A DNA stretch of 64,000 nt from contig NZ_CP012830.1 of assembly GCF_001307155.1 (NCBI RefSeq), forward strand, positions 3,284,501 through 3,348,500, read 5' to 3'. The stretch is from Pseudomonas fluorescens. Lineage in GTDB: Bacteria; Pseudomonadota; Gammaproteobacteria; Pseudomonadales; Pseudomonadaceae. Numbering within the stretch: position 1 is the stretch's first letter; the number at the start of each line of letters is the position of its first letter. Made by a program: the position numbers and the translations under genes. Below, piece after piece: positions 36,910 to 46,676 of the stretch. Below the pieces are notes generated by a model, which worked only from the letters and a program-made list of their open reading frames with translations, was not told the DNA's origin and ran no database searches.

Positions 36910-38274
36910 ATGAAAGTAACCAAAAGTCTGTTGCAAGCGGGTGTCCTCGGGCTTTCGCTGTTGGCAACCGCGGTCATGGCAGCAGTTCCGGCCGCTGAAG
37001 CGGACAAGTTGGGCAAGAGCCTGACGCCGATGGGCGCGGAAATGGCAGGCAATGCCGATGGCTCGATCCCGGCCTGGAAACCCATGGAGAAAAACGCCGG
37101 CAGCGTCGACAGCAAAGGCTTCCTGTCCAACCCGTACGCCAGTGAGCAACCGCTGTTCACCATCACCGCGCAAAACGTCGACAAGTACAAAGACAAACTG
37201 GCGCCGGGCCAATACGCAATGTTCAAGCGTTACCCGGACACCTTCAAAATGCCGGTTTACCCGTCGCATCGTGGCGCGACCGTGCCGGATCAGGTGTTCG
37301 TCGCCATCAAGAAGAACGCCACCAACACCAACCTGGTGTCCGGCGGCAACGGTCTGGAAAACTTCGAAACTGCCGTGCCGTTCCCTATTCCGAAAAGCGG
37401 CGTCGAAGTCATCTGGAACCACATCACCCGCTATCGCGGTGGCAGCGTGACCCGTCTGGTGACCCAGGCCACGCCGCAACCGAACGGCTCCTACAGCTTG
37501 GTGTACTTCCAGGACCAGTTCGTGTTCCGCGACAAGATGAAGGATTACGACCCGAAAAACCCGGGCAACATCCTGTTCTACTTCAAGCAGAAAGTGACTG
37601 CACCGGCGCGTCTGGCCGGTGGCGTGCTGCTGGTTCACGAAACCCTCGACCAGGTGAAGGAGCCGCGTTCGGCGTGGGTCTACAACGCCGGTCAGCGTCG
37701 TGTGCGGCGTGCCCCGCAAGTGTCTTATGACGGGCCGGGTACGGCTGCCGATGGCCTGCGTACTTCCGATAACCTGGACATGTACAACGGTGCCCCGGAT
37801 CGTTACGACTGGAAGCTCGAAGGCAAGAAAGAGATGTACATCGCCTCCGACAGCTACAAGCTAGACTCGCCGGCGCTCAAGTACGACGAAATCATCAAGG
37901 CCGGTCATATCAACCAGGACCTGGCGCGTTACGAACTGCGTCGCGTCTGGCATGTGGTTGCGACCCTGAAGGAAGGTCAGCGCCACATTTATGCCAAGCG
38001 TGACTTCTACATCGACGAAGACACCTGGCAAGCCGCGGTCATCGATCACTACGACGGTCGTGGTCAACTCTGGCGTGTGGCTGAGGCGCATGCCGAGAAC
38101 TACTACGACCAGCAAGTGCCGTGGTATGCCCTGGAAACCCTCTACGACCTGCAGTCCGGGCGCTATCTGGCGCTGGGCATGAAGAACGAAGAGAAACGTG
38201 CGTATGACTTCGGTTTTACCGCGAGCACCAGTGATTTCACCCCGGCTGCACTGGCTCAGGACGGTGTTCGCTAA
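36910..38274 (+). CDS. DUF1329 family exported protein
   Basis: A 454-residue protein. A signal peptide of about 24 residues ends AVMA-AVPAAEADKLG. DUF1329 fills the rest, with the signatures FKRYPDTFKMPVYPSHR and RRVRRAPQVSYDGPGTAADG, reminiscent of LolA/LolB-like lipid-binding folds. It starts 28 bp after the DUF1302 gene and is followed by a terminator, so the two form one unit. A partner role with DUF1302 in outer-membrane lipid-type transport is inference. Confidence 0.88.
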   Translation: MKVTKSLLQAGVLGLSLLATAVMAAVPAAEADKLGKSLTPMGAEMAGNADGSIPAWKPMEKNAGSVDSKGFLSNPYASEQPLFTITAQNVDKYKDKLAPGQYAMFKRYPDTFKMPVYPSHRGATVPDQVFVAIKKNATNTNLVSGGNGLENFETAVPFPIPKSGVEVIWNHITRYRGGSVTRLVTQATPQPNGSYSLVYFQDQFVFRDKMKDYDPKNPGNILFYFKQKVTAPARLAGGVLLVHETLDQVKEPRSAWVYNAGQRRVRRAPQVSYDGPGTAADGLRTSDNLDMYNGAPDRYDWKLEGKKEMYIASDSYKLDSPALKYDEIIKAGHINQDLARYELRRVWHVVATLKEGQRHIYAKRDFYIDEDTWQAAVIDHYDGRGQLWRVAEAHAENYYDQQVPWYALETLYDLQSGRYLALGMKNEEKRAYDFGFTASTSDFTPAALAQDGVR

Positions 38275-38302
38275 CGTGTCGTAACACAGAGGCCGCATCC
38301 TC

Positions 38303-38337
38303 GAAAAACGCCCCGACTGGTTCGGGGCGTTTTTTTG
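38303..38337 (+). terminator. rho-independent terminator after the DUF1329 gene
   Basis: AACGCCCCGA (38307-38316) pairs with TCGGGGCGTT (38322-38331), followed by seven T. Confidence 0.93.
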
Positions 38338-38490
38338 TCTCGAAAAAAGATCGCTGCATAACCAGCCCGGTAACTTTTGTTCGTAGTCTTTTTGTAGCCA
38401 TTTGTAGCAGGAACCTTCAATCCGCTCCGGTTTACCGCTAGTCTGCGGACATCTGCAATGCCGACAACAGCACTTAAACAAGAGTTGGCT

Positions 38491-41229
38491 ATGACTGACC
38501 TGTTCCGAATCCAAAGGCCATCCGGCGCGGCAATGCCTGTGCTGGAAGGGCGTTTTTACCGGCCCCCCTTGCCCGACAGCTATGTGCTGCGGCCTCGTCT
38601 GTGCGAGCGGCTGAGTGCCGGGTTGCAAGGGCGACTGCTGCTGGTCAGCGCGCCGGCGGGGTTCGGTAAAAGCTCATTGGCGGTGGAGTTCTGTCAGAGC
38701 CTGCCGGCGCATTGGCAAAGTCTCTGGCTGGGGTTGAGCCCGCGCGACAATGATCCCGGGCGCTTCCTCGAACGGCTGCTTGAAGGCCTGCAAAACTATT
38801 TTCCACAGCTGGGCAGCCAGGCCCTTGGCCTGCTGAAAATGCGTCAACGCCATCAACCGTTCGCCTTCGAAGAATGGCTGGACGGGCTGCTCGATGAACT
38901 GGCCATTCACCTGTCACCGAGCGCGCCGCTGCTGCTGGTTCTGGATGACTACCATCTGGCCCAGGGCCCGGTGCTCGATCGCTGCCTGCAATTTTTCCTC
39001 AATCACTTACCCGATGGCCTGCTGGTGCTGGTGACCAGTCGCCAGCGTCCCGACTGGCACCTGGCGCGTTTGCGCCTGTCGCGGCAATTGCTTGAGCTGA
39101 GCGAACAGGACCTGCGCCTGACCCACGACGAATCCCTGACCCTGCTGGATCGACACAGCAGCTCATTGCGCGGCGAGGCGCTGGAGAATCTGATCCAGCG
39201 CAGCGAAGGCTGGGTCGCAGGGCTGCGTTTCTGGTTGCTGGCTGCCTCTGAAGCGCGCAATGGCGGCGCGTTGCCGCAGCCGCTGCACGGTGGCGAAGGC
39301 TTGATACGCGACTACCTGCTTGAAGAAGTCATCGACTGCCTGCCCGCCGAAGTGCAGTCGTTTCTATACGACACCGCACCGCAAGAGCGCTTCTGCAGCG
39401 AGCTCTGCGACGCCGTGCGCGAAGCCCATGACAGCGCTGAGATCCTGCGCTTTCTGCTGTCCCATCAAGTGTTCCTGGTGCCGCTCGACGAACACGGCCA
39501 TTGGTACCGTTATCACCATCTGTTTTCCGACCTGTTGCGCAGTCGGCCGACCGCCAATGCGATGGTGCCCACCGCCAGCCTGCACTTGCGCGCCTGCCGC
39601 TGGTTCAACGCCCAGGGTCTGCTCGATGAAGCGGTGGAGCAGGCATTGCGCGCCGGGCACCTGGATGTAGCGGCGAACCTGGTGCAGAACCTTTCCGAAG
39701 AACAGCTGCTGGCCGAACAGAACGTCGGCATGCTGCTGCGCTGGAAAATGGACTTGCCCGACAGCCTGCTGATCAGCACCCCGCGACTGATCGTGCTGTA
39801 CAGCTGGGCGCTGGGGCTGGCCTGCCAGCTCGATGCGGCTGAAGAATTGGCCAGCCACTTGAGTCGCTTCCTGCCGGCACCGTCGGCCACCGCGCAGAAA
39901 TCCATGCTGGCGCAGTGGCTCGCGCTCAGCGGGATCATCGCGCGTGGCCGCGGCCAGCGTGAACTGACGCTGCTGTATTGCACCGAAGCGCTGGAGAGCC
40001 TGCCGCACAAACGTTACGGGCAGCGCTTGATGTGCCTGTCGACCTTGTCCAACCTGGCGATCGCCGACGCGGACCTGTGGCGCGCCCGGGGCTTGAACCG
40101 CGAGTCGCTGGAGCTGGCGCAACGGGTCGGCAATCCGCTGTTCGAAGCGCTGGCCCATTACGACCGCGCACGGGTGCTGCAAGCGCGCGGGGAAATTCTC
40201 CGTTCGCTGGATGAAGTGCATCAGGGCCAGCAACGTTTGCAGGGTTTATCGCCGCAGCGGCTGTATGCGATTCGCGCACGCCTGACCTTGTACGAAGGTT
40301 TTCTGCTGACCCTGCGCCTGCAGCCCGAAGCCGGGCTGGCGCGTTTGCGGACAGGGCTGAACGAAGCTCGGGCCTGTCGCGATATCAGCGTGCTGATCGG
40401 TCATTGCGTGATCGCCAAGCTGGAAGGCTGCAATGGCGAGTTCGCCCGGGCGTTTGCCGAACTGGCCGAGGCTGAACGGCTGATGCACATCTGGGACGTG
40501 CCGCCGATTTACTACCTGGCGATGATCACGCTGGTGAAATGCGAGCTGTGGCTGGCTCAGGGCCGCACCGATCTGGCCGAAGCCTGGTTGGCGCGATTGG
40601 GTCAAACCTACAACGGCGAGCACGCTGCGGCACCGCCGGAGTTTCATCCACAAATGCCGCTGCACATCGAACTGCAACAGGCGCTGCTGGAGTCCATCCA
40701 AGGGCAGCCGATGCTGGCGGAAGGGCGTTTGAACGCATTGCTGGAACATGGGCAGAAGACCGGAAGGCAGATGCTCAGCGTGATGGCGTTGAATCAGAAG
40801 GTCGCGCTGTTGCTGAACAATGGCCGTGAACCTGAAGCGCGTCAGGCGTTGGGGCTGGCCTTCGAGGCGGCGGCCGGTGGTGTCCTGCAACCTTTTGGTG
40901 AGTTATTGCGCGATCACCCGGACTGGCTGCGTGAGCAACTGGCACAGTGTCCGACCGGTGCACTGCGTGAGAGCCTGATCGAGCGCTTACCCCAAGCCAC
41001 TGCCCGCGAGACGGTTGAGTTGCAGCACCCCAGTGAAGCACTCAGCGCCCGCGAACAGGCAGTCCTGCAATTGATCGCCCAAGGCTGCTCGAACCAGGAA
41101 ATCAGCGATCAGCTGTTCATCTCGCTGCACACCGTCAAAACCCACGCCAGCCACATCAACGGCAAACTCGGTGTCGAACGCCGTACCCAGGCCGTGGCTC
41201 GGGCCAAGGAGCTGGGCTTGTTGGCGTAA
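38491..41229 (+). CDS. LuxR family regulator of the MalT/AlkS (STAND ATPase) type
   Basis: A 912-residue signal-transduction ATPase. Walker A is SAPAGFGKSSLA near residue 57, Walker B is LLLVLDDYHL, a central TPR-like helical region spans about residues 400-800, and the C-terminal LuxR HTH carries LSAREQAVLQLIAQGCSNQE and HTVKTHASHINGKL. The ATG at 38491 is chosen; an ATG 11 codons upstream is also possible. Its position after the ligase-DUF1302-DUF1329 genes suggests it activates them in response to a lipid-type inducer, as AlkS does for alkanes (inference). Confidence 0.9.
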   Translation: MTDLFRIQRPSGAAMPVLEGRFYRPPLPDSYVLRPRLCERLSAGLQGRLLLVSAPAGFGKSSLAVEFCQSLPAHWQSLWLGLSPRDNDPGRFLERLLEGLQNYFPQLGSQALGLLKMRQRHQPFAFEEWLDGLLDELAIHLSPSAPLLLVLDDYHLAQGPVLDRCLQFFLNHLPDGLLVLVTSRQRPDWHLARLRLSRQLLELSEQDLRLTHDESLTLLDRHSSSLRGEALENLIQRSEGWVAGLRFWLLAASEARNGGALPQPLHGGEGLIRDYLLEEVIDCLPAEVQSFLYDTAPQERFCSELCDAVREAHDSAEILRFLLSHQVFLVPLDEHGHWYRYHHLFSDLLRSRPTANAMVPTASLHLRACRWFNAQGLLDEAVEQALRAGHLDVAANLVQNLSEEQLLAEQNVGMLLRWKMDLPDSLLISTPRLIVLYSWALGLACQLDAAEELASHLSRFLPAPSATAQKSMLAQWLALSGIIARGRGQRELTLLYCTEALESLPHKRYGQRLMCLSTLSNLAIADADLWRARGLNRESLELAQRVGNPLFEALAHYDRARVLQARGEILRSLDEVHQGQQRLQGLSPQRLYAIRARLTLYEGFLLTLRLQPEAGLARLRTGLNEARACRDISVLIGHCVIAKLEGCNGEFARAFAELAEAERLMHIWDVPPIYYLAMITLVKCELWLAQGRTDLAEAWLARLGQTYNGEHAAAPPEFHPQMPLHIELQQALLESIQGQPMLAEGRLNALLEHGQKTGRQMLSVMALNQKVALLLNNGREPEARQALGLAFEAAAGGVLQPFGELLRDHPDWLREQLAQCPTGALRESLIERLPQATARETVELQHPSEALSAREQAVLQLIAQGCSNQEISDQLFISLHTVKTHASHINGKLGVERRTQAVARAKELGLLA

Positions 41230-41239
41230 CGTCCAGCGA

Positions 41240-42154
41240 TCAGGGGCGGGCCTTGGCGGTCAGCTGCTCGCGACAATAATCGGCAAACAACTGCGCCGGT
41301 TTGGTCAGTTGCCCGCGTTTGAGCCAGGCCGCCACCAACCCCGAACCGGTGACGTCTTCGACAATGTCGACGCACACCACTTTCTGCCCGTCGTAGGTGC
41401 ATTCCGAATGCGGCCGGGTGACCAGAATTGAAAAGCCGAAACCCTGGCCAACCATCCCGCGCACCATCTCGATCGACGGCGAGCTGAAAGCAATTCTGGG
41501 CGTCAGCCCGAGTTCTTCAAACAAACTGACGAAGTAGGTTCGGCTTGGCTGCACGTCGAGCAGAATCATTGGTTCCAGGCACAGGTCACGCAGGGACACT
41601 TGTGCTTGCTGGGCAAACCGATGATCGGCCGGCAGCAGCGCGTAAGGCCGTTGCGCCGGCATCAGCGGTTCGGTTTCGATGGTGGCGTCCAGGTCGTGCT
41701 CGTAGAGGATCGCCAGATCGAACGCACCCGAGGTCAGGTTCTGGACCAGCTCTTGCTGCTCGCCGTCGCGAATGCGGATTTCCACTCCCGGATACAGCGC
41801 CGAGAACCCGGCAATCAATTGCGGCAGGTACAACGGCGCGACGGTTTCGAAGCAGCCGATATCGATCTGCCCGGACACCACGTCGTTGTCGGCCAGGGCG
41901 TTCTGTTCGAACTCCTTGGCCATGCGCAGCAGCTCCTGAGCCTTGCGGTAGAAGCGTGCGCCACTGGGTGTCAGGGAAACGCCCTGGGCGTGGTGACGAA
42001 TCAGCAACTGCACGCCAAAGCTGTTTTCCAGACCCTTGATCGCCGTGGAAATCGACGGCTGGGCGATGTACAGCTTACGCGACGCCTCGGCGACGCTGCC
42101 GCATTCGACGGTGGTAATGAAGTACTTCAATTGACGCAGATTGTAAGCAGCCAC
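41240..42154 (-). CDS. LysR family transcriptional regulator
   Basis: A 304-residue regulator starting at a GTG behind a CGAGG site (MAAYNLRQLKYFITTVECGSV). The N-terminal HTH includes SRKLYIAQPSISTAIKGLE, and the rest is the effector-binding domain. The longer frame upstream has no homology. It is divergent from the aldehyde dehydrogenase-aminotransferase-ABC genes, the usual place for a LysR activator of that set. The inducer is unknown; it is probably the amine or its aldehyde. Confidence 0.92.
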   Translation of the reverse strand: MAAYNLRQLKYFITTVECGSVAEASRKLYIAQPSISTAIKGLENSFGVQLLIRHHAQGVSLTPSGARFYRKAQELLRMAKEFEQNALADNDVVSGQIDIGCFETVAPLYLPQLIAGFSALYPGVEIRIRDGEQQELVQNLTSGAFDLAILYEHDLDATIETEPLMPAQRPYALLPADHRFAQQAQVSLRDLCLEPMILLDVQPSRTYFVSLFEELGLTPRIAFSSPSIEMVRGMVGQGFGFSILVTRPHSECTYDGQKVVCVDIVEDVTGSGLVAAWLKRGQLTKPAQLFADYCREQLTAKARP

Positions 42155-42399
42155 AGCAAACCTCGGGGTGGATGGATTCGACGCCAGTCTCGACCGTTGA
42201 ACCCAAGCAATTTGCGCACCGCCCTTATCCACTGGGGCGACGGTTTTGTTGTGCTTGAACAATAACCACATGGCGCGCACGCGGGGAGCTTGGCTGCCCA
42301 GTTTTTTCATGGCCTGCGACCACATATTTACTATTTTTCCCCTGCCGCCGCCTGAGCCACCATCGATCGCACACTAAAAAGTCCAAGGAGCATCCGAAC

Positions 42400-43890
42400 G
42401 TGTTCGAGCTTGAATATTGGCAAGGCCAGGCCGCCGCGCTGCAGTTTCCTACGCAGGCGTTGATTGAGGGCAAACAACGGCCGGCACAGTCCGGGCAAAC
42501 CTTCGCCGCGATCAACCCGGCCACCGGCGCAGTGCTGGCCGAGGTGGCGGCGTGCGGTAATGCAGACGTCGATGCGGCGGTTATTAGCGCACGACAGGCG
42601 TTTGAGTCGGGCGTCTGGTCGGCGCGTTCGCCCGGCGAGCGTAAACAGGTGTTGCTACGGTTGGCCGAGCTGATCATGGCCAACCGCGAAGAACTGGCGC
42701 TGCTCGATTCGCTGAACATGGGCAAACCGGTGATGGACGCCTACACCATCGATGTGCCGGGCGCCGCCGGGGTGTTTCGCTGGTACGCCGAAAGCCTCGA
42801 CAAACTCTACGACCAGATCGCCCCGAGTGCGCAGAACGTGCTGGCGACCATCACCCGCGAAGCCCTTGGCGTGGTGGCCGCCGTGGTGCCGTGGAATTTT
42901 CCGCTGGACATGGCCGCGTGGAAACTTGCGCCGGCGCTGGCCGCCGGCAATTCGGTGATCCTCAAACCGGCCGAGCAATCGCCGTTCTCCGCCTTGCGTC
43001 TGGGCGAGCTGGCGCTGGAAGCGGGTGTGCCGCCAGGCGTGCTGAACGTGCTGCCGGGCCTCGGCGAACAGGCCGGCAAGGCCTTGGGCTTGCACCTGGA
43101 CATCGATTGCCTGGTGTTTACCGGATCCACCGAAGTCGGCAAATATTTCATGCAGTACTCGGCGCAGTCGAACCTCAAACAGGTATGGCTGGAGTGCGGC
43201 GGCAAGAGCGCCAATCTGGTGTTCGCCGACTGTCAGGACCTCGATCTGGCGGCGCAGAAAGCTGCGTTCGGGATCTTCTTCAATCAGGGCGAAGTCTGCT
43301 CGGCCAACTCGCGGCTGCTGGTGGAACGCTCGATCCATGACGAGTTTGTCGAGCGCCTCATGGTCCAGGTCGAACGCTGGCAGCCGGGTGATCCGCTGGA
43401 CTCGTCGAGCACTGCCGGGGCGATTGTCGACAGCCGGCAAACGGCGCGAATCATGAAGTTCATCCAGCAGGCTGAACGCCAGGGTGCGAAGCGTGTGTGC
43501 GGTGGCCAGCAGTCGATTATCAACGGCTCGGACAACTTCATTCAGCCGACGATTTTTACCGGCGTGACGGCGGACATGCCGCTGTTTCGCGATGAAGTGT
43601 TCGGCCCGGTGTTGGCAGTCACGGCGTTCGATGACGAAGCCAGCGCACTGCAACTGGCCAACGACAGCGTCTATGGTTTAGCCGCATCGTTGTGGACCGA
43701 CGACCTCAACCGCGCCCACCGCGTGGCGCGGCAATTGCGCGCCGGGACGGTGTCGGTCAACAGTGTCGATGCGCTTGATGTAACGGTGCCTTTTGGCGGC
43801 GGCAAGCAGTCCGGTTTTGGCCGTGACCTGTCGCTGCACTCATTCGATAAATACACCCAGTTGAAGACCACCTGGTTTCAACTGCGCTGA
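42400..43890 (+). CDS. aldehyde dehydrogenase (PuuC/gamma-aminobutyraldehyde type)
   Basis: A 496-residue NAD-dependent aldehyde dehydrogenase with a GTG start behind AAGGAG. Motifs are VVPWNFPLDMAAWK, FTGSTEVGK, the general base in LECGGKSANLVF, and the nucleophile Cys in NQGEVCSANSR. The C-terminus GGGKQSGFGRDLSLHSFDKY is typical of the PuuC/aminoaldehyde group. It works with the adjacent class III aminotransferase: amine to aldehyde, then aldehyde to acid. Confidence 0.91.
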   Translation: MFELEYWQGQAAALQFPTQALIEGKQRPAQSGQTFAAINPATGAVLAEVAACGNADVDAAVISARQAFESGVWSARSPGERKQVLLRLAELIMANREELALLDSLNMGKPVMDAYTIDVPGAAGVFRWYAESLDKLYDQIAPSAQNVLATITREALGVVAAVVPWNFPLDMAAWKLAPALAAGNSVILKPAEQSPFSALRLGELALEAGVPPGVLNVLPGLGEQAGKALGLHLDIDCLVFTGSTEVGKYFMQYSAQSNLKQVWLECGGKSANLVFADCQDLDLAAQKAAFGIFFNQGEVCSANSRLLVERSIHDEFVERLMVQVERWQPGDPLDSSSTAGAIVDSRQTARIMKFIQQAERQGAKRVCGGQQSIINGSDNFIQPTIFTGVTADMPLFRDEVFGPVLAVTAFDDEASALQLANDSVYGLAASLWTDDLNRAHRVARQLRAGTVSVNSVDALDVTVPFGGGKQSGFGRDLSLHSFDKYTQLKTTWFQLR

Positions 43891-43912
43891 CAATAAAAAC
43901 GGAGAACTGGCG

Positions 43913-45283
43913 ATGACCACCCCACGTGAAACCCGCGACTATCAGGCCGCCGATGCTGCGCATCACATCCACGCGTTCGTCGATCAGAAAGCCCTCAACG
44001 ACGAAGGGCCACGGGTGATGGTCCGTGGCGACCGCCTGCACCTGTGGGACAACGACGGTCGGCGTTATCTGGATGGCATGTCCGGGCTGTGGTGCACCAA
44101 CCTCGGTTACGGGCGCAAGGATCTGGCCGCCGCAGCGAGCCGGCAACTGGAGCAGTTGCCGTACTACAACATGTTTTTCCACACCACCCACCCGCAGGTG
44201 ATTGAGCTCTCCGAACTGCTGTTCAGCCTGCTGCCGGGGCACTACAGCCATGCGATCTACACCAACTCCGGTTCCGAGGCCAACGAGGTGTTGATCCGCA
44301 CGGTACGGCGCTACTGGACGATCCTCGGCAAGCCTGAGAAGAAAGTCATGATCGGCCGCTGGAACGGTTATCACGGCTCGACCCTGGCCGCCACGGCGCT
44401 GGGCGGGATGAAGTTCATGCACGAAATGGGCGGGATGATTCCGGACATCGCGCACATCGACGAACCGTATTTTTTCGCCCACGAAGGCAACCTCACGCCC
44501 GCCGAATTTGGTCTGCGGGCGGCGCAGCAACTCGAAGAGAAGATTCTTGAACTGGGCGCCGACAAGGTCGCCGGGTTCATCGCCGAGCCGTTCCAGGGCG
44601 CTGGCGGGATGATCTTTCCGCCAGAGAGTTACTGGCCGGAAATTCAGCGGATCTGCCGCAAATACGACGTGCTGCTGTGCGCCGATGAAGTGATCGGCGG
44701 CTTCGGGCGCACCGGTGAATGGTTCGCCCACGAGCACTTCGGTTTCGAGCCCGACACCTTGTCCATCGCCAAGGGCCTGACCTCGGGTTATATCCCCATG
44801 GGCGGGCTGGTTCTGTCGAAAAAAATGGCCCAGGTGTTGGTGGAGCAGGGCGGGGTATTCGCCCACGGCCTGACCTATTCCGGGCACCCGGTCGCGGCGG
44901 CGGTGGCCATCGCCAACCTCAAGGCCTTGCGCGATGAAGGCGTGGTCACGCGGGTCAAGGACGACATCGGCCCGTACCTGCAGAAATGTTTGCGCGAAGT
45001 GTTCGGCAATCACCCGTTGGTCGGTGATATCCAGGGCGTGGGCATGGTCGCGGCTTTGCAATTGGCCGAGGACAAAACCAGCCGCAAACGCTTCGCCAAC
45101 GAGAACGACATCGCCTGGCGCTGCCGTACGATTGGCTTCGAAGAAGGAGTGATCATTCGCTCGACTCTGGGCCGGATGATCATGGCTCCGGCGCTGATTG
45201 CCACGCGTGAAGAAGTGGATGAACTGGTCGGCAAAACCTTGCGCGCGGTGGATCGTACGGCACAGGAATACGGCCAGCTCTGA
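43913..45283 (+). CDS. class III aminotransferase (amine/omega-amino acid:pyruvate type)
   Basis: A 456-residue PLP enzyme. YTNSGSEANEVLIR, the substrate-carboxylate arginine region, ADEVIGGFGRTGEWF and the PLP lysine in LSIAKGLTSGYIPMGG are all present. It belongs to the group containing SpuC (putrescine/cadaverine-pyruvate) and omega-amino acid transaminases; I cannot choose between them. It starts 22 bp after the aldehyde dehydrogenase gene. With the NitT/TauT-type importer downstream this suggests uptake and breakdown of a small amine. Confidence 0.91.
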   Translation: MTTPRETRDYQAADAAHHIHAFVDQKALNDEGPRVMVRGDRLHLWDNDGRRYLDGMSGLWCTNLGYGRKDLAAAASRQLEQLPYYNMFFHTTHPQVIELSELLFSLLPGHYSHAIYTNSGSEANEVLIRTVRRYWTILGKPEKKVMIGRWNGYHGSTLAATALGGMKFMHEMGGMIPDIAHIDEPYFFAHEGNLTPAEFGLRAAQQLEEKILELGADKVAGFIAEPFQGAGGMIFPPESYWPEIQRICRKYDVLLCADEVIGGFGRTGEWFAHEHFGFEPDTLSIAKGLTSGYIPMGGLVLSKKMAQVLVEQGGVFAHGLTYSGHPVAAAVAIANLKALRDEGVVTRVKDDIGPYLQKCLREVFGNHPLVGDIQGVGMVAALQLAEDKTSRKRFANENDIAWRCRTIGFEEGVIIRSTLGRMIMAPALIATREEVDELVGKTLRAVDRTAQEYGQL

Positions 45284-45680
45284 GATTGCTGGAAGGTCCT
45301 GCGGACCTTATCGCGGGCAAGCCTTGCTCCTACGGATTTGTAGTCGATCACACTTGCGTGGTTCGACACACAACCTGTAGGAGCAAGGCTTGCCCGCGAT
45401 AGCTATTGCCCGTTCAGTACACTTCTCACCTCTTGCACCCACCCCGGGCACCTCCGCCCATGGCGCCCATTTGCAGTGCGCGCTACCGAGGTTTTTCTTC
45501 ATTCGCGGCGACATATTTCCTCGTTTTCCTATGGTCTTCCTTGGGCCAACATCAACCTCGCCAGTCAGCCGAACGCTGACCACCTCAAGGTCCATTCAGA
45601 GACCGCAGGTAGCACCTGTTCCAAGGCCGCTGGCCGTACTGCCCAGGACAAAACTAAATCAACAGCTGTGGGAGTGCTCC
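45284..45680. other. spacer with REP pair and importer promoter region
   Basis: The first part holds the REP composite listed separately. The remainder (45402-45680), with AT-rich TTTTTCTTCATTC around 45492-45504, must contain the promoter of the ABC operon. Open frames here have no coding character. Confidence 0.45.
45293..45401. repeat. REP pair, GTAGGAGCAAGGCTTGCC type, plus short hairpin
   Basis: The GGTCC/GGACC hairpin (45295-45307) is followed by TATCGCGGGCAAGCCTTGCT and its reverse complement ending at 45401. It is the same composite as 25504-25608 in opposite orientation. Confidence 0.8.
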
Positions 45681-46667
45681 ATGATCAAGTCCTTGCTAAC
45701 CCGTTTCGCTCAACCACTCGCGATCACCGCCATCGCTGCCGGGGTCGCCACCAGCGCCCAGGCCGGCACCCTGTCCATCGGCCACACCACGTGGGTCGGT
45801 TACGGCACCCTCTACCTCGCCCAGGACCTGGGCTACTTCAAGGAGAACGGCCTGAGCGTCGAACTGCCGGTGGTAGAAGAAGCCTCGATGTACATGGCCG
45901 CCCAAGCCTCGGGCCAGTTGTCCGGTTCGGCCTCGACCATCGATGAAGTGCTCAAATATCGCCCGCAGTTCTGCTTCAAAGCGGTTGTGGCTCTGGATGA
46001 CAGCCATGGTGGCGACGGTGTGTTGGTGGGCAAGGACGTCATGAGCCTGCAAGAGCTCAAAGGCAAAGCCGTGGCGGTGAACGAGGGCTCGACCTCGCAG
46101 TTCTGGCTCTCGTACCTGCTGAAAAAGAACGGCATGAAAATGAGCGACATCACCGTGCAGAACATGACTGCCGACGATGCCGCCACCGCGTTCATCGCCG
46201 GTCGCGTACCGGCCGCCGTGACCTGGGAACCCCACCTGTCGATGGTCCGTGACAAGAAGCAAGGCAAAGTGCTGATCGACAGCAGCACCACCCCCGGTGT
46301 GATCGTCGACGTGGTCGCGCTCAACTGCAACGTCATCGAGAAACAACCGGAAGACGTCAAAGCCCTGGTCGCCGGTTTGTACAAAGCGGTGAAGTACACC
46401 CAAGAGCATCCGGACGAGGCTTACGCAATCATGGCCAAAGGCGTCGGCGGTTACCTCGCCGATCCGAAGGAACTGGCCGCAGCCGCCAAAGGTGTGCGCT
46501 TCTACGATCAGGCCATGAGCGAAAAACTCCTTGGCTCGCCGGGCAAACCGGGTGACAGCGCAGCGCTGATCAAAATCGCCAACGAAACCGCCAGCGAACT
46601 GCAAGGCAAACCCTACAACGTCAGCCACGACGAACTGGTCGACAACCGCTTCGTCAGCCCGCTGTAG
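45681..46667 (+). CDS. NitT/TauT-type ABC transporter substrate-binding protein
   Basis: A 328-residue periplasmic binding protein. The signal peptide ends near ATSAQA-GTLSIG (residue 28). The NMT1/SsuA-like core includes HTTWVGYGTLYLAQDLGYFKE and the conserved QASGQLSGSASTIDE. The ATG behind GGGAG is used; the upstream frame lacks a signal. It delivers its ligand to the permease and ATPase encoded next. From the enzymes upstream the ligand is probably an amine or small nitrogenous compound rather than nitrate. Confidence 0.9.
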   Translation: MIKSLLTRFAQPLAITAIAAGVATSAQAGTLSIGHTTWVGYGTLYLAQDLGYFKENGLSVELPVVEEASMYMAAQASGQLSGSASTIDEVLKYRPQFCFKAVVALDDSHGGDGVLVGKDVMSLQELKGKAVAVNEGSTSQFWLSYLLKKNGMKMSDITVQNMTADDAATAFIAGRVPAAVTWEPHLSMVRDKKQGKVLIDSSTTPGVIVDVVALNCNVIEKQPEDVKALVAGLYKAVKYTQEHPDEAYAIMAKGVGGYLADPKELAAAAKGVRFYDQAMSEKLLGSPGKPGDSAALIKIANETASELQGKPYNVSHDELVDNRFVSPL

Positions 46668-46676
46668 GAGGTGGCC

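Noticed and set aside
34998-37226. 742-codon minus-strand open frame
   Set aside because: Fully antisense to the DUF1302 gene and the start of the DUF1329 gene, which have signal peptides and family motifs. The antisense peptide has none.
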